A stretch of DNA of 37,063 nt from Gordonia sp. (in: high G+C Gram-positive bacteria) (GCF_012515855.1 NZ_JAAYXO010000165.1:1-37063); one strand, 5' to 3'. Positions 18,167 to 27,238 are shown, counted from the stretch's first letter. Made by a program: numbers and translations. The notes: generated by a model from the letters alone, not told the origin.

Positions 18167-18688
18167 ATGAACGCTGATCGAGAAACCAATCGTCTTCCGC
18201 TGCGCGCGGGTGCCATGTTGCTTTTGGCGATCGCTGTCACCTGCCTGGGTCTCGGAATCCATCAGTTGACGACCAGCGGCGATGACCCCGATGCCGGTCT
18301 CAAGGCTGCCGGGCAGAGCGCCGAGGCGGCCGCGGAGTCCACCAAGCACGAGGCCGCGACCACATCGAAGGCACCTGAGAGCACCACGAGCACGGCGGCG
18401 ACGCCCGTCGAGGGCGTGCCCTCGATCTGCGTGCTCAATGCAGGCAACGTGACCGGACTCGCCGGTGAGGTGAAAGACGAGCTGACGGCAAAGGGCTTCA
18501 CGGTGAGCACCGCGGAGAACCTCAGCACCGCGAGCGTCAGCGAGAACACCATCTTCTACACGCCGGACCAGGAAGAGGGCGCGAAGAAGGTGGCCGAAGC
18601 GGTCCCCGGGGGCGCCGAATTGAACCCGCGTCCCGACGTTTTCACGCGCTGCTTGGGCGAGTTGGCGGTCGTCGTGGTGAGCCGGTAG
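18164..18688 (+). CDS. Membrane-anchored LytR_C domain protein (Rv0431-like)
   Basis: A 174-aa protein with a short basic N-terminus, one TM (AGAMLLLAIAVTCLGLGI), an Ala/Ser/Thr-rich linker and a LytR_C domain (SICVLNAGNVTGLAGEVKDE, then LTAKGFTVSTAENLS, TIFYTPDQEEGAKKVAEAVP). LytR_C domains occur alone or fused to LCP cell-wall ligases; this is the stand-alone, envelope-facing form. The adjacent GTG 18164 and ATG 18167 are both possible starts; there is no ribosome site, and a -10-like TAGAGT sits just upstream, which suggests a leaderless transcript. It keeps the mycobacterial neighbourhood DUF3263-LytR_C-sodC. Confidence 0.9.
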   Translation: MMNADRETNRLPLRAGAMLLLAIAVTCLGLGIHQLTTSGDDPDAGLKAAGQSAEAAAESTKHEAATTSKAPESTTSTAATPVEGVPSICVLNAGNVTGLAGEVKDELTAKGFTVSTAENLSTASVSENTIFYTPDQEEGAKKVAEAVPGGAELNPRPDVFTRCLGELAVVVVSR

Positions 18689-18713
18689 CACGCGCGCCGG
18701 GTGGACCGGTCAT

Positions 18714-18738
18714 AATCATTGACGAAGAGAAATCATTG
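18714..18738. promoter_or_regulatory. Direct repeat upstream of sodC
   Basis: AATCATTG occurs at 18714-18721 and 18731-18738, 17 nt start to start, in an AT-rich island 75-99 nt before the sodC start. It may be a regulator-binding or promoter region; TTGACG at 18719 has no fitting -10 at 17 nt. Confidence 0.3.
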
Positions 18739-18812
18739 GCGATCCCGGCAACAGTCCCGCGCGAGTGGAGTGGAAGCTCAGCTCGCGTTTGCCGACCGAC
18801 TAAGGAGCACAC

Positions 18813-19415
18813 ATGACCGTCCGTAGCACCAACCGCGCTTCGAGTGTTCGCGTCATTGCGGCCGTCGCCGCAGCGGGCGGCGTGGCCCTCGCGCTGTCGG
18901 CTTGCACCCCGAACGAGCATCCCTCCGACGTGCCGGGAACCACCCCCGCCGTCGTGACCGGCGATCAGGTCGCCCCCGGCGAGGTCGTGAACGAGGATCA
19001 CATCCCCGACGCCGCGAACTCGGCCAGCGCCACGCTGACCAACAAAGAGGGCAACAACGTCGGATTCGTGAGCTTCTCGCAGGACGGCAGCGCGGTCAAG
19101 GTCGCTGCGCGCGTCACCGGCGTCAAGCCCGGCGAGCACGGTCTGCACATCCACTCGGTGGGCAAGTGCGAGGCCGACACCAACTTCACCAGCGCCGGTG
19201 GACACCTTCAGGTGAACGGTCGCACCGAGAAGCCCGAGAGCGGCGACCTGATGACGATGAACGTCCTCAAGGACGGCACCGCCACCGCCAGCTACACCAC
19301 GGACGCGTTCACCGTCGAGCAGATCCGCGGCAAGGCGCTCATCCTGCACGACCTCGCCGGCGGCGGTGACGAAGCTCCGCGCCTCGCCTGCGGTGTCCTG
19401 CGCCAGACCAGCTAG
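18813..19415 (+). CDS. sodC: Copper superoxide dismutase lipoprotein
   Basis: An exported, lipid-anchored superoxide dismutase. 200 aa with a lipoprotein signal ending in the lipobox L-S-A-C31. Copper ligands are visible: GLHIH (His112, His114), AGGH (His131) and LILHD (His179); Cys119 and Cys193 can form the conserved disulfide. The zinc site is poor: after His131 the sequence NGRTEKPESGDL keeps the Asp but has none of the usual zinc histidines, and the loop between His179 and Cys193 is short. M. tuberculosis SodC is reported to lack zinc, so a copper-only enzyme is likely. ATG 18813 follows AAGGAG by 5 nt. Confidence 0.96.
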   Translation: MTVRSTNRASSVRVIAAVAAAGGVALALSACTPNEHPSDVPGTTPAVVTGDQVAPGEVVNEDHIPDAANSASATLTNKEGNNVGFVSFSQDGSAVKVAARVTGVKPGEHGLHIHSVGKCEADTNFTSAGGHLQVNGRTEKPESGDLMTMNVLKDGTATASYTTDAFTVEQIRGKALILHDLAGGGDEAPRLACGVLRQTS

Positions 19416-19429
19416 CTGCACGGGACGAC

Positions 19430-20560
19430 ATGACGTCCCCGGCGAGCATCGCCTTCACCCCGTCTCCGGCGCCCACGTTGGGCGTGGAGTGGGAGCTCGC
19501 GCTGGTCGACAAGACCACGCGTGATCTGTCGAATGCGGCCGACGAGCTGTTTCGCCTCGTCGACGCGCGAGCGGGCGGGCAGAAGAGCAAGATCCATCGT
19601 GAACTGCTCCGCAACACCGTCGAGTTGGTCACCGGAATCTGCACCACCGTCGGTGAGGCGATGGACGATCTCGGCGACTCGCTCGAGGTGGTCCGCGGGC
19701 TCTGCGACGACATCGGCGTCGACCTCTACGGCGCGGGCACGCATCCGTTCGCGGAGTGGTCGGCCCAGCAGCTGTCCGAAGGCCACCGCTACGCCGAGCT
19801 GATCGAGCGCACCCAGTGGTGGGGACGGCAGATGCTCATCTGGGGCGTCCACGTGCACGTCGGCATCGACGACCGGAACAAGGTGCTGCCGATCCTGTCG
19901 TCGATGCTGCAGTACTACCCGCACCTGCTGGCGCTGTCGGCGTCGTCGCCGATGTGGGCGGGCCATGCCACCGGTTACGCCAGCAACCGGGCGATGATGT
20001 TCCAACAGCTGCCGACGGCGGGACTGCCGTTCCAGTTCGAGCGGTGGTCGGAGTTCGAGCACTTCGTCCACGATCAGAAGACCACCGGCATCATCGATCA
20101 CCTCAATGAGATCCGCTGGGACATCCGACCCTCCCCGAACCTGGGGACCATCGAGGTCCGGGTCTCCGACGGCGTCTCGAATCGACGTGAACTGGCCGCG
20201 ATCGTCGCCCTCACGCACTGCTTGATCGTCGACCTGGACCGCCGCCTGACCGCGGGCGAGACGCTCCCGCAGATGGCGCCCTGGCTGGTCCAGGAGAACA
20301 AGTGGCGCGCGGCGCGCTACGGCCTCGACGCGATCATCATTCAGGACTCGGACTGCTCCGAGCGGCTGGTCACCGAGGACATCGCGGAGCTGTTGGTCCG
20401 GCTCGAGCCGGTGGCGGCCTCCCTAGGCTGCAGCGACGAGCTCGCAGCGGTCGCCGACATCATCGTCGACGGCGCCAGCTACCAGCGTCAGCGGGCGGTC
20501 TTCGAATCGACCGGGAACCTGCGCGACGTGGTCGATTCGGTGGTCGCGGAGATCGGTTGA
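19430..20560 (+). CDS. ybdK: YbdK-type carboxylate-amine ligase (GCS2 family)
   Basis: A 376-aa ATP-dependent ligase of the glutamate-cysteine ligase 2 family (Rv0433-like). Seen: TLGVEWELALVD near the N-terminus (metal/substrate Glu), KIHRELLRNTVELVTGI, GVHVHVGI and EIRWDIRPSPNLGTIEVRVSD, all family hallmarks. Members make weak gamma-glutamylcysteine activity in vitro; the true substrate in mycolate actinobacteria, which use mycothiol, is not known. It starts at ATG 19430, 14 nt after sodC, and so is probably co-transcribed. It is convergent with mrpG, with only 10 nt between the two stops and no terminator hairpin in the gap. Confidence 0.94.
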   Translation: MTSPASIAFTPSPAPTLGVEWELALVDKTTRDLSNAADELFRLVDARAGGQKSKIHRELLRNTVELVTGICTTVGEAMDDLGDSLEVVRGLCDDIGVDLYGAGTHPFAEWSAQQLSEGHRYAELIERTQWWGRQMLIWGVHVHVGIDDRNKVLPILSSMLQYYPHLLALSASSPMWAGHATGYASNRAMMFQQLPTAGLPFQFERWSEFEHFVHDQKTTGIIDHLNEIRWDIRPSPNLGTIEVRVSDGVSNRRELAAIVALTHCLIVDLDRRLTAGETLPQMAPWLVQENKWRAARYGLDAIIIQDSDCSERLVTEDIAELLVRLEPVAASLGCSDELAAVADIIVDGASYQRQRAVFESTGNLRDVVDSVVAEIG

Positions 20561-20570
20561 CGGGCCTTCG

Positions 20571-20900
20571 TCAGCAGTTGCGGGCGGCGAGGTCGTCCTC
20601 GTCGACGACCTTCTCGCCGAGCGCCTGCTCCCGATAGACGAGACGGCCGACGCGCTGGGCGACGACGGGTGCGGTGATCAGCGTGAAGAGTCCGGTGAGG
20701 ACCAGCATGCCGCCGTCGGGATGGCCTTCGAGCTTGATGAAGGCGCCGATCAGCACCAGGATCATGCCGAAGGTCTGCGGTTTGGTGGCGGCGTGCATCC
20801 GGCTGAGGGTGTCCGGGAAGCGGACGATGCCGATGGCCGCGGTGAAGGCGAGCAGCGATCCGGTGAGGATGAGGACTGCCGCGATGATGTCGACGATCAC
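20571..20900 (-). CDS. mrpG: Mrp cation/proton antiporter subunit G
   Basis: A 109-aa membrane subunit with three TMs. Seen: LTGSLLAFTAAIGIVRFPDT and LSRMHAATKPQTFG, the MnhG/PhaG signature, then LVLTGLFTLITAPVVAQ. GTG 20900 overlaps the mrpF stop as GTGA. It is the last gene of the operon. Confidence 0.95.
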   Translation of the reverse strand: MIVDIIAAVLILTGSLLAFTAAIGIVRFPDTLSRMHAATKPQTFGMILVLIGAFIKLEGHPDGGMLVLTGLFTLITAPVVAQRVGRLVYREQALGEKVVDEDDLAARNC

Positions 20901-21160
20901 AGTTGGTTGTCCCTCACTCGGAAGCGGGCGACCGACACCGAGCCGATGAACCCGACCAGGCTCAGCGCCACGATCCCGGGGACCACCGTGGTGTCGGCGG
21001 TGTACGCCACCCACACCGACAGCCCGCAGATCGCGATGGCGACGAGCGCGTCGACGCCGACGAGGCGATCGACGGTGGTCGGCCCGCGGAGCGTCCGGTA
21101 GGCGGTGAGTGCGGCGGCGGCCAGTAGCAGGGTGGCGCTGATGATCCAGACGACGGTCAT
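20897..21160 (-). CDS. mrpF: Mrp cation/proton antiporter subunit F
   Basis: An 87-aa protein with three TMs. Seen: YRTLRGPTTVDRLVGVDALV, the MnhF hallmark containing the conserved Asp, followed by a TM, and SLVGFIGSVSVARF at the C-terminus. ATG 21160 overlaps the mrpE stop as ATGA. Confidence 0.96.
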   Translation of the reverse strand: MTVVWIISATLLLAAAALTAYRTLRGPTTVDRLVGVDALVAIAICGLSVWVAYTADTTVVPGIVALSLVGFIGSVSVARFRVRDNQL

Positions 21161-21942
21161 CGCTTCTCCTTTCGGGCCTGTTCCTGGTCGGCGACGCGCT
21201 GGCGGTCGGCGAACGGAACGTGGTGGTAGTCGTCGTCGATGCCGTGCAACGGGCTGGGGTTCCACTCGTCGTCGCGTTCGAAGGTCTTGATGAACTGCCG
21301 CTCGACGTAAGCCATCTGGCTCAGGAACTCGTCGATGTACTTCTCCTTGCGGACGTCGAAGACGTGGATGTAGAGCATCCGCGCCTCCTGGTCGATCTCG
21401 ACGACCATGGTGCCCGGCACCAGGTTGATGTAGTCGACCGCGAGGGTGAGCGTGAGGTCGGACTTGATCGCCATGTGCACGCGGACCACGGAACCGAGCG
21501 GCGGCGGCCCGGGGGTCACGGACGCCCAGGCCACCTGGGCGCTCGAGATGAAGAAGTTGTACAGCATCGTCGCGATCAGTTTGATCGCGGACAGCGGGTG
21601 GAAGCGGCCCTCGACGGCGACGCGGGGGAGCGGCAGCAGGACCATCACGGCCAGCGCGATGCCCGCGCCCGCAATGATGTTCCCCCAGGTGATGTCGCCC
21701 CAGAGCAGCACCCACACGAAGGTGAGCCAGGCGAAGCCCCACAGCCGCAGGCCCGCCTCGCGCAGCGACCCGCCGATCCACTTGGGCGTTCGCAGGTTGG
21801 TGGCGAGCCAGACGTACGACTTGACCGCGGGCCAGGCGAAACCGACCAGCAGCACGCGCCACAGATTGCCGAAGAACGCCGCGACCGGCCGCTTGCCGAC
21901 CGGCTTGGCATGCGGACGATCGGGGAACGGGGGTGTCGTCAT
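21157..21942 (-). CDS. mrpE: Mrp cation/proton antiporter subunit E
   Basis: A 261-aa subunit, longer than the roughly 160-aa Bacillus MrpE because of added N- and C-terminal parts. Two to three TMs lie about 30-115 (LWGFAWLTFVWVLLWGDITW and the following GNIIAGAGIALAVMVLLP). Then come the family stretch LYNFFISSAQVAWASVTPG, LAVDYINLVPGTMVVEID and LYIHVFDV. The extra charged C-terminus (DDEWNPSPLHGIDDDYHH and on) is probably cytoplasmic and has no counterpart I know. ATG 21942 overlaps mrpD as ATGA. Confidence 0.95.
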   Translation of the reverse strand: MTTPPFPDRPHAKPVGKRPVAAFFGNLWRVLLVGFAWPAVKSYVWLATNLRTPKWIGGSLREAGLRLWGFAWLTFVWVLLWGDITWGNIIAGAGIALAVMVLLPLPRVAVEGRFHPLSAIKLIATMLYNFFISSAQVAWASVTPGPPPLGSVVRVHMAIKSDLTLTLAVDYINLVPGTMVVEIDQEARMLYIHVFDVRKEKYIDEFLSQMAYVERQFIKTFERDDEWNPSPLHGIDDDYHHVPFADRQRVADQEQARKEKR

Positions 21943-23576
21943 CGCGGGCCTCCGTTCGAGGCGCCGGCGGCGTCGGAGTTCTGCAGGACGGTGGAGATGT
22001 ACTGACTCCGATCCAGGACACCGGACGACGCATCGTCGGTGAAGTCGAACATCGGACCTCCCCACACGGTCAGGGCGAGGCCTGCGGCGACCATCGCCAT
22101 GGTCGGCACGACCATCGTCACGGGCATCCGGCCCACGTCTTCGCGCTCGGAGAGCAGAACGTCCTCACCCTCCTCGATCAGGGCCGACGCGGTGCTGGAC
22201 GCCATCGCCCCCTCGGGGGCGTCGGCGCGGGCCCGCCAGAAGGCCTTGGTCCAGATGCGGGCCATGACATACAGGGTCAGCAGGCTGGTGACCACGGAGC
22301 CGCCGACCAGAATCCAGGCCAGGACCGAGCCGTCCTGCGCGCCGGCCTCCAGCAGCGCCACCTTGCCGATGAACCCGGAGAACGGTGGGATGCCGCCGAG
22401 GTTTAGGGCGGGGATCAGGAACATGCCGGCGAGCAGCGGGCTGGCGATGAGCCCGCCCAGGCGGCGCAGCGACGACGATCCGGCCTGGCGTTCGATGAGC
22501 CCGACCACCAGGAACAGCGTGGTCTGCACCAGAATGTGGTGGGCCACGTAGTAGATCGCCGCCGACGTCGACAGTTCCGAGCCCACCGCGATGCCGAAGA
22601 CCATGTAGCCGATGTGGCTGACGAGGGTGAACGACAACAGACGTTTCACGTCCGATTGCGCGATGGCGCCGAAGATGCCGATCAGCATCGTCAGCAGGCC
22701 TGCGACCATCAGCAGGGCGTCCATGGTGCCGCCGGGGAACAGCAGCGAATGCGTGCGGATCAGCGCGTACACGCCGACCTTCGTGAGGAGCCCGGCGAAC
22801 ACGGCCGTGACGGGCGCCGGAGCGGTCGGGTACGAGTCCGGCAGCCAGGTCGACAGCGGGAAGACCGCCGCCTTGATCCCGAAGGCGACCAACAGCACCG
22901 CGAACAGGGCGTTGCGGGTGCCGTCGGGCACCGTGTCGAGGCGCACGGCCATCTCCGCCAGATTCAATGTGCCGGTCGTCGCGTAGGCGAAGGCGATGCC
23001 CGCCAGGAAGATCAGCGACGACACCATCGAGACCATGATGTACGACGCACCGGCGCGGACGCGGTCGGCGCTCGCGCCGAGGGTCAGCAGCACGAAGCTG
23101 GCGGCCAGCAGCACCTCGAACGAGACGTACAGGTTGAACAGGTCGCCCGCGAGGAACGAGTTGCAGACGCCCGCGGTCAGAATCAGATAGCTCGGCAGGA
23201 AGATCGACACCGGCTGTTCAGTGGTGCCGTCCCGGATGCCCTGCCCGATGGCGTACACGACGACGCAGATCAAGACGGTCAGGGAGATCACCAGCATCAG
23301 CGCGGCCAACCGGTCGGCCACCAGGGTGATGCCGAGCGGGGTGTTGACCAGGCCGCGGCCGTCCCAGCCGCCGATGGTCACCGCGTAGGTGCCGTGACCG
23401 GCGGTCAGATACAGCATCATGCACGACGCGATCAGCGCGATCGCGATGGCCGTGACGGTCACCACGCGCTGCACCCGCGCGCTGCGGGCGGCCAGCAGCG
23501 TGACGGCGGCGCCCAGCAGGGGCACCAGGGTCGGCAGGACGATCAGGACGGGAATCCAGGACGACTGGGGAATCAT
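21939..23576 (-). CDS. mrpD: Mrp cation/proton antiporter subunit D
   Basis: A 545-aa antiporter-like subunit related to complex I NuoM/NuoN, with about 14 TMs. Seen: LYVSFEVLLAASFVLLTLGA (membrane Glu on TM5), GIKAAVFPLSTWLPDSYPTA and TAVFAGLLTKVGVYALIR (the conserved lysines of the proton path) and RLLSFTLVSHIGYMVFGI. MrpA and MrpD form the two ion-moving modules of the complex. ATG 23576 overlaps mrpC as ATGA. Confidence 0.97.
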   Translation of the reverse strand: MIPQSSWIPVLIVLPTLVPLLGAAVTLLAARSARVQRVVTVTAIAIALIASCMMLYLTAGHGTYAVTIGGWDGRGLVNTPLGITLVADRLAALMLVISLTVLICVVVYAIGQGIRDGTTEQPVSIFLPSYLILTAGVCNSFLAGDLFNLYVSFEVLLAASFVLLTLGASADRVRAGASYIMVSMVSSLIFLAGIAFAYATTGTLNLAEMAVRLDTVPDGTRNALFAVLLVAFGIKAAVFPLSTWLPDSYPTAPAPVTAVFAGLLTKVGVYALIRTHSLLFPGGTMDALLMVAGLLTMLIGIFGAIAQSDVKRLLSFTLVSHIGYMVFGIAVGSELSTSAAIYYVAHHILVQTTLFLVVGLIERQAGSSSLRRLGGLIASPLLAGMFLIPALNLGGIPPFSGFIGKVALLEAGAQDGSVLAWILVGGSVVTSLLTLYVMARIWTKAFWRARADAPEGAMASSTASALIEEGEDVLLSEREDVGRMPVTMVVPTMAMVAAGLALTVWGGPMFDFTDDASSGVLDRSQYISTVLQNSDAAGASNGGPR

Positions 23577-24250
23577 CGGTTCACCTCCGCCTCGGGATCG
23601 TCGGTGTCAGGGTGGTCGGTGTCGCTGTCGGGCGGCATCTCGTCGCCGTCGTCAGGCAGCAGCTCGAGGATGTCGGCGTCCTGGGGCATCAGGTCCGGTT
23701 CGTGGACGTTCACGTGCGCTGCGATGAACTCCTCCGCGGTCATCGGGTTGCCGCGTCGGTCGAACAGGTCGCCGGCCACGGTGTCCGCGCCGGTGGTCGG
23801 ATCGTCGCTGCGGTCTTGGTCCGGGACCGAGTCCGGGTCGCGCGAGAGGATCTTGATGTCCTCTTCGTCGTCGCCGAGTTCGTCGTCGACGGCGTCGGTC
23901 GGGATCTCCTGGCCGGTGAGCGCGGCCTCTTCTTCGGCGGCCTGGTTGATACGGAACAGGCGATAGGTGACCGCGAGCACGAACGCGGCGATGCCGAGCG
24001 TGATCACGATCGCGGTGAGCACCATGCCCTGGGCCAGCGGGTCGGCGTCGAAGGACTGTCGTTCGGATTCCCGGCCGCGGATCGGCGGGTGTCCCGGCGG
24101 ACCGGCCAGCACGATGATCATCAGGTTGAGCGCGTTGCCGACTAACAGCAGGCCGAACAGCATCCGGATCAGGCTGCGTTCGGTCAGCAGGTACACGCCC
24201 GCCGCGGCCATGAGGCCGACGACGATCATCAGTCCGAGATTCACCGTCAT
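23573..24250 (-). CDS. mrpC: Mrp cation/proton antiporter subunit C with long acidic tail
   Basis: A NuoK-like subunit. Residues 1-100 are typical: three TMs, GVYLLTERSLIRMLFGLLL, GNALNLMIIVLAG and DPLAQGMVLTAIVITLGIAA. The usual length is about 115 aa, but here 225 aa: from about 105 onward there is a cytoplasmic, very acidic extension (DDELGDDEED, LPDDGDEMPPDSD, TDHPDTDDPEAE) with one short non-acidic island (MTAEEFIAAHVNVHEPDLMP). ATG 24250 overlaps mrpA as ATGA. Confidence 0.95.
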   Translation of the reverse strand: MTVNLGLMIVVGLMAAAGVYLLTERSLIRMLFGLLLVGNALNLMIIVLAGPPGHPPIRGRESERQSFDADPLAQGMVLTAIVITLGIAAFVLAVTYRLFRINQAAEEEAALTGQEIPTDAVDDELGDDEEDIKILSRDPDSVPDQDRSDDPTTGADTVAGDLFDRRGNPMTAEEFIAAHVNVHEPDLMPQDADILELLPDDGDEMPPDSDTDHPDTDDPEAEVNR

Positions 24251-27156
24251 TGCTTGGCCTCCGCCGGGCTGGTCGGGGAGTCGTCTCCGGCCTCGGCCAT
24301 CAGCGCTTCGAAATCAGCGTCGGAGACGTCGAGTCGCGCGCCGATGCTGCGCAGGATGTCGACGACGAGGCCGACCACGATCAGATAGACGCCGAGGTCG
24401 AAGAACAGCGCGGTGACCAGATGGAACTCGCCGAACACCGGCAACGTCAGATCGAAGGTGGCCGACGAGAGCGCCGGGGCGCCGAGGAACAGCGACACCG
24501 CGGCGGTGGTGGCCGAGATGGCGAGTCCGGCTCCGAGGACGGTGCCTGCTTCTACGCGCAGGGCCTCGCCGAGCTCGTAGCGACCGCCGGCGAGGTAGCG
24601 CAGCACCAGTGCCAACCCCATCACCAGACCGCCGGCGAAGCCGCCGCCCGGTGCGTTGTGGCCTGCGAAGAAGAAATACGCCGACAGCACCACCAGCGTG
24701 GGGAACACCAGGCGAGTGGTGGCCTCCAGGATCAGCGACCGCTGGTTGGGATCGCGCATCTCACTGCCGCGCAGCCAGGTGGTGCGGCCGTGGAAGCTCT
24801 CGTCGCCGTTGCGCCGCGCGGCGAGCTGGTCGTCGGTGACGCGTGGGACGGCGCCGAAACGGCGGCTGCGGAACAGCATCGACGCCACGCCCGTGGCCGC
24901 GACGATGAGGACCGAGACCTCGCCGATGGTGTCCCACGCGCGGATGTCGACCAGCAGCACGTTGACCGCGTTGGCGCCGTGACCGAACTCGTATGCCGCG
25001 TCGCCGAGATAGACGTTGAGGGGTTCGGTGGAGCGAGCCGCGGCGGCGAACAGGCCGACCAGCACCAGCATCGCGCCGAAGGCGAGGGCGATCGCTATGC
25101 GGATCGGCTGGTGCCCGGTCTTCTGCTTCAAGGTCGCCTCCGACGGGAGCTTGCGCAGAACCAGGACGAAGACCACCAGGGTGAGGCTCTCGACCAGGAA
25201 CTGAGTCAGCGCGAGATCGGGGGCGCCGTAGAGGGCGAACAGCACACCGCAGCCGTAGCCGGTCACACCGAGGGTGAGGAGCCCGGCAAGGCGGTTGCGG
25301 AGGATGGCGGTCGCGATCGCCGCGGCGATCATGATCGCGCCGATGACCACCTCGGCGGGTGTGTCGAAACCGCGGACGCGCAGTCCGTCGCGGCTGCCGA
25401 GGAACAGGACGACGGTCGGCAAGAGCACCGCGGTCGAGAGGATGACGCCCTGCGTGATCGGCAGCGAACCGCGTTGGGTGTTGCGCGTGACCCAGAGCGA
25501 GAGATTGTCCGCGCCCCGCAGCGCGCTGTCGTAGATCCGGTCGGCATTGAGCCTCGGCGGATGCACGAAGACGTGGGCTCGACGAGCACGCAGGAAGACG
25601 AACAGTCCGTAACCGCCGACCACCACGATGATCGAGAACACCACGGGGAGGCCGAACCCGTGCCACTGCGCCAGGTGCTCGAGGTCGTGGCCGTAGGACG
25701 GCAGATTCTCCGCGTACGGTTCGAAGTACTTGCCGATCCAGCCGGAGGCGAAGGCGCCGATCACACCGGTCGTCGCGAGCACGGCCGGAGGCAGCAGGAA
25801 CATCGTCGTCGGCTGCTCGAGTTGGGCGACGGCACGCGTCGGGAGCGCGCGAACCTTGCGGCCGAAGGCGCCCCAGAGGAAGCGGGTGGTGTAGGCGAAG
25901 GTGAGGATCGAGCCGACCAGCAGGACCACGTCGATGGCGTGGCGTTGCAGAGGCGGGAGCGCTCCGGTGTCCCACACGCTGGCGAAGGCCGTCTCCTTGC
26001 CGACGAAGCCGAACGTGAACGGCAGGCCCGCCATGCTGGCCCCTGCCACGCTCGCGATCAGCGCGAGTGCGGGCAGTCGGTGGCCGAGGCGGGCGAGCTT
26101 GCGGATGTCGCGGGTGCCCGTGGAGTGGTCGATGATGCCGACGACCATGAACAGGCAGGCCTTGAACATGGCGTGTGCGACCACCATCGCCAGTCCGGCC
26201 ATCGCGACGTTGGCGTCGCCGATGCCCACCAGGACGGTGATGAAGCCGAGCTGGGAGACCGTGCCGAAGGCGAGGATGAGTTTGAGGTCGAGTTCGCGCA
26301 ACGATCGCCAGCCGCCGAGGATCATCGTCAGCATGCCGAGCGCGATCACCGGGATCTGCCACGCGAGGAGCGGTGCGAACGCGGGAGCCAGACGGGCGAC
26401 CAGGTAGATGCCCGCCTTCACCATGGCGGCGGCGTGCAGGTAGGCGCTGACCGGGGTGGGCGCGGCCATGGCGCCGGGGAGCCAGAAGTGGAACGGCACG
26501 ATGGCCGACTTCGAGAGCGCGCCGACCAGGATCAGGACCACCGCGACGCTGACATAGACGCCCCCGGGCGGCGGGTCCGCGAGCAGGTCCGACAACAGAT
26601 AGCTGCCGGTGCGCTGACCGAGCATGATGAGGCCGACGAGCATCGCCAGGCCGCCGAACGTGGTGACCAGCAGCGCCTGCGTGGCGGCGCGACGCGAGGT
26701 GGCGCGGACCGCGTAGAAGCCGACGAGCATGAACGACAGGACCGTCGTCGCTTCCCAGAAGACGTACATCACCAGCGTGTTGTCGCTGACGACGAGACCG
26801 AACATGGCGCCGGCGAAGGCCACCAGTTCGCCGCCGAAGACGGCGATGCGTCGGCGCATCTCGTCGAAGTAGTTGGCGCAGTAGATCAGGACCAGGGCCC
26901 CGACCCCCAGGATCAGCACCGACATCACGGCGGCCAGCGTGTCGAACCGCAGGGTGATGTCCATGCTCAGACTGGGGATCCAGCTGATGGTCTCGACGCG
27001 TGGCGGGGCGCCGGGGTCGGGCCAGTGGGAGATCACCCAGGCCAGGCCGCCGGCTGGAGCCAGGGCAAGAAGATAGAAGCCGCGCGAGCCCATGGCTTTG
27101 ATGATCGGAGGTGCGATGAGCGCACTGACGAACAGGGCGATCAATACCTGAATCAA
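24247..27156 (-). CDS. mrpA: Mrp cation/proton antiporter subunit A fused to the MnhB domain
   Basis: A 969-aa, about 24-TM subunit. Order: NuoL-like antiporter core (FWEATTVLSFMLVGFY with the key Glu; LSKSAIVPFHFWLPGAM and LHAAAMVKAGIYLV with the conserved lysines), then the DUF4040/MrpA-C part (QFLVESLTLVVFVLVLRKLP), and from about 800 an MnhB domain (LILEATTRLVFPTLVVLSAY, GHNAPGGGFAGGLV). The separate mrpB of Bacillus is therefore fused in, and the operon is complete as A(B)-C-D-E-F-G. The complex exchanges Na+ or other monovalent cations for protons, supporting pH and salt tolerance. The start is TTG 27156 with GGAG 7 nt upstream; it is divergent from the lipoprotein gene across 82 nt. 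Confidence 0.96.
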   Translation of the reverse strand: MIQVLIALFVSALIAPPIIKAMGSRGFYLLALAPAGGLAWVISHWPDPGAPPRVETISWIPSLSMDITLRFDTLAAVMSVLILGVGALVLIYCANYFDEMRRRIAVFGGELVAFAGAMFGLVVSDNTLVMYVFWEATTVLSFMLVGFYAVRATSRRAATQALLVTTFGGLAMLVGLIMLGQRTGSYLLSDLLADPPPGGVYVSVAVVLILVGALSKSAIVPFHFWLPGAMAAPTPVSAYLHAAAMVKAGIYLVARLAPAFAPLLAWQIPVIALGMLTMILGGWRSLRELDLKLILAFGTVSQLGFITVLVGIGDANVAMAGLAMVVAHAMFKACLFMVVGIIDHSTGTRDIRKLARLGHRLPALALIASVAGASMAGLPFTFGFVGKETAFASVWDTGALPPLQRHAIDVVLLVGSILTFAYTTRFLWGAFGRKVRALPTRAVAQLEQPTTMFLLPPAVLATTGVIGAFASGWIGKYFEPYAENLPSYGHDLEHLAQWHGFGLPVVFSIIVVVGGYGLFVFLRARRAHVFVHPPRLNADRIYDSALRGADNLSLWVTRNTQRGSLPITQGVILSTAVLLPTVVLFLGSRDGLRVRGFDTPAEVVIGAIMIAAAIATAILRNRLAGLLTLGVTGYGCGVLFALYGAPDLALTQFLVESLTLVVFVLVLRKLPSEATLKQKTGHQPIRIAIALAFGAMLVLVGLFAAAARSTEPLNVYLGDAAYEFGHGANAVNVLLVDIRAWDTIGEVSVLIVAATGVASMLFRSRRFGAVPRVTDDQLAARRNGDESFHGRTTWLRGSEMRDPNQRSLILEATTRLVFPTLVVLSAYFFFAGHNAPGGGFAGGLVMGLALVLRYLAGGRYELGEALRVEAGTVLGAGLAISATTAAVSLFLGAPALSSATFDLTLPVFGEFHLVTALFFDLGVYLIVVGLVVDILRSIGARLDVSDADFEALMAEAGDDSPTSPAEAKQ

Positions 27157-27238
27157 AAGGGCACTCCGACTGGTGACGAGGTGGATGGGCGGGGTGTCGT
27201 GGCGACGAGACGCTGCGGACTACCTTACCGTTTCGGGT

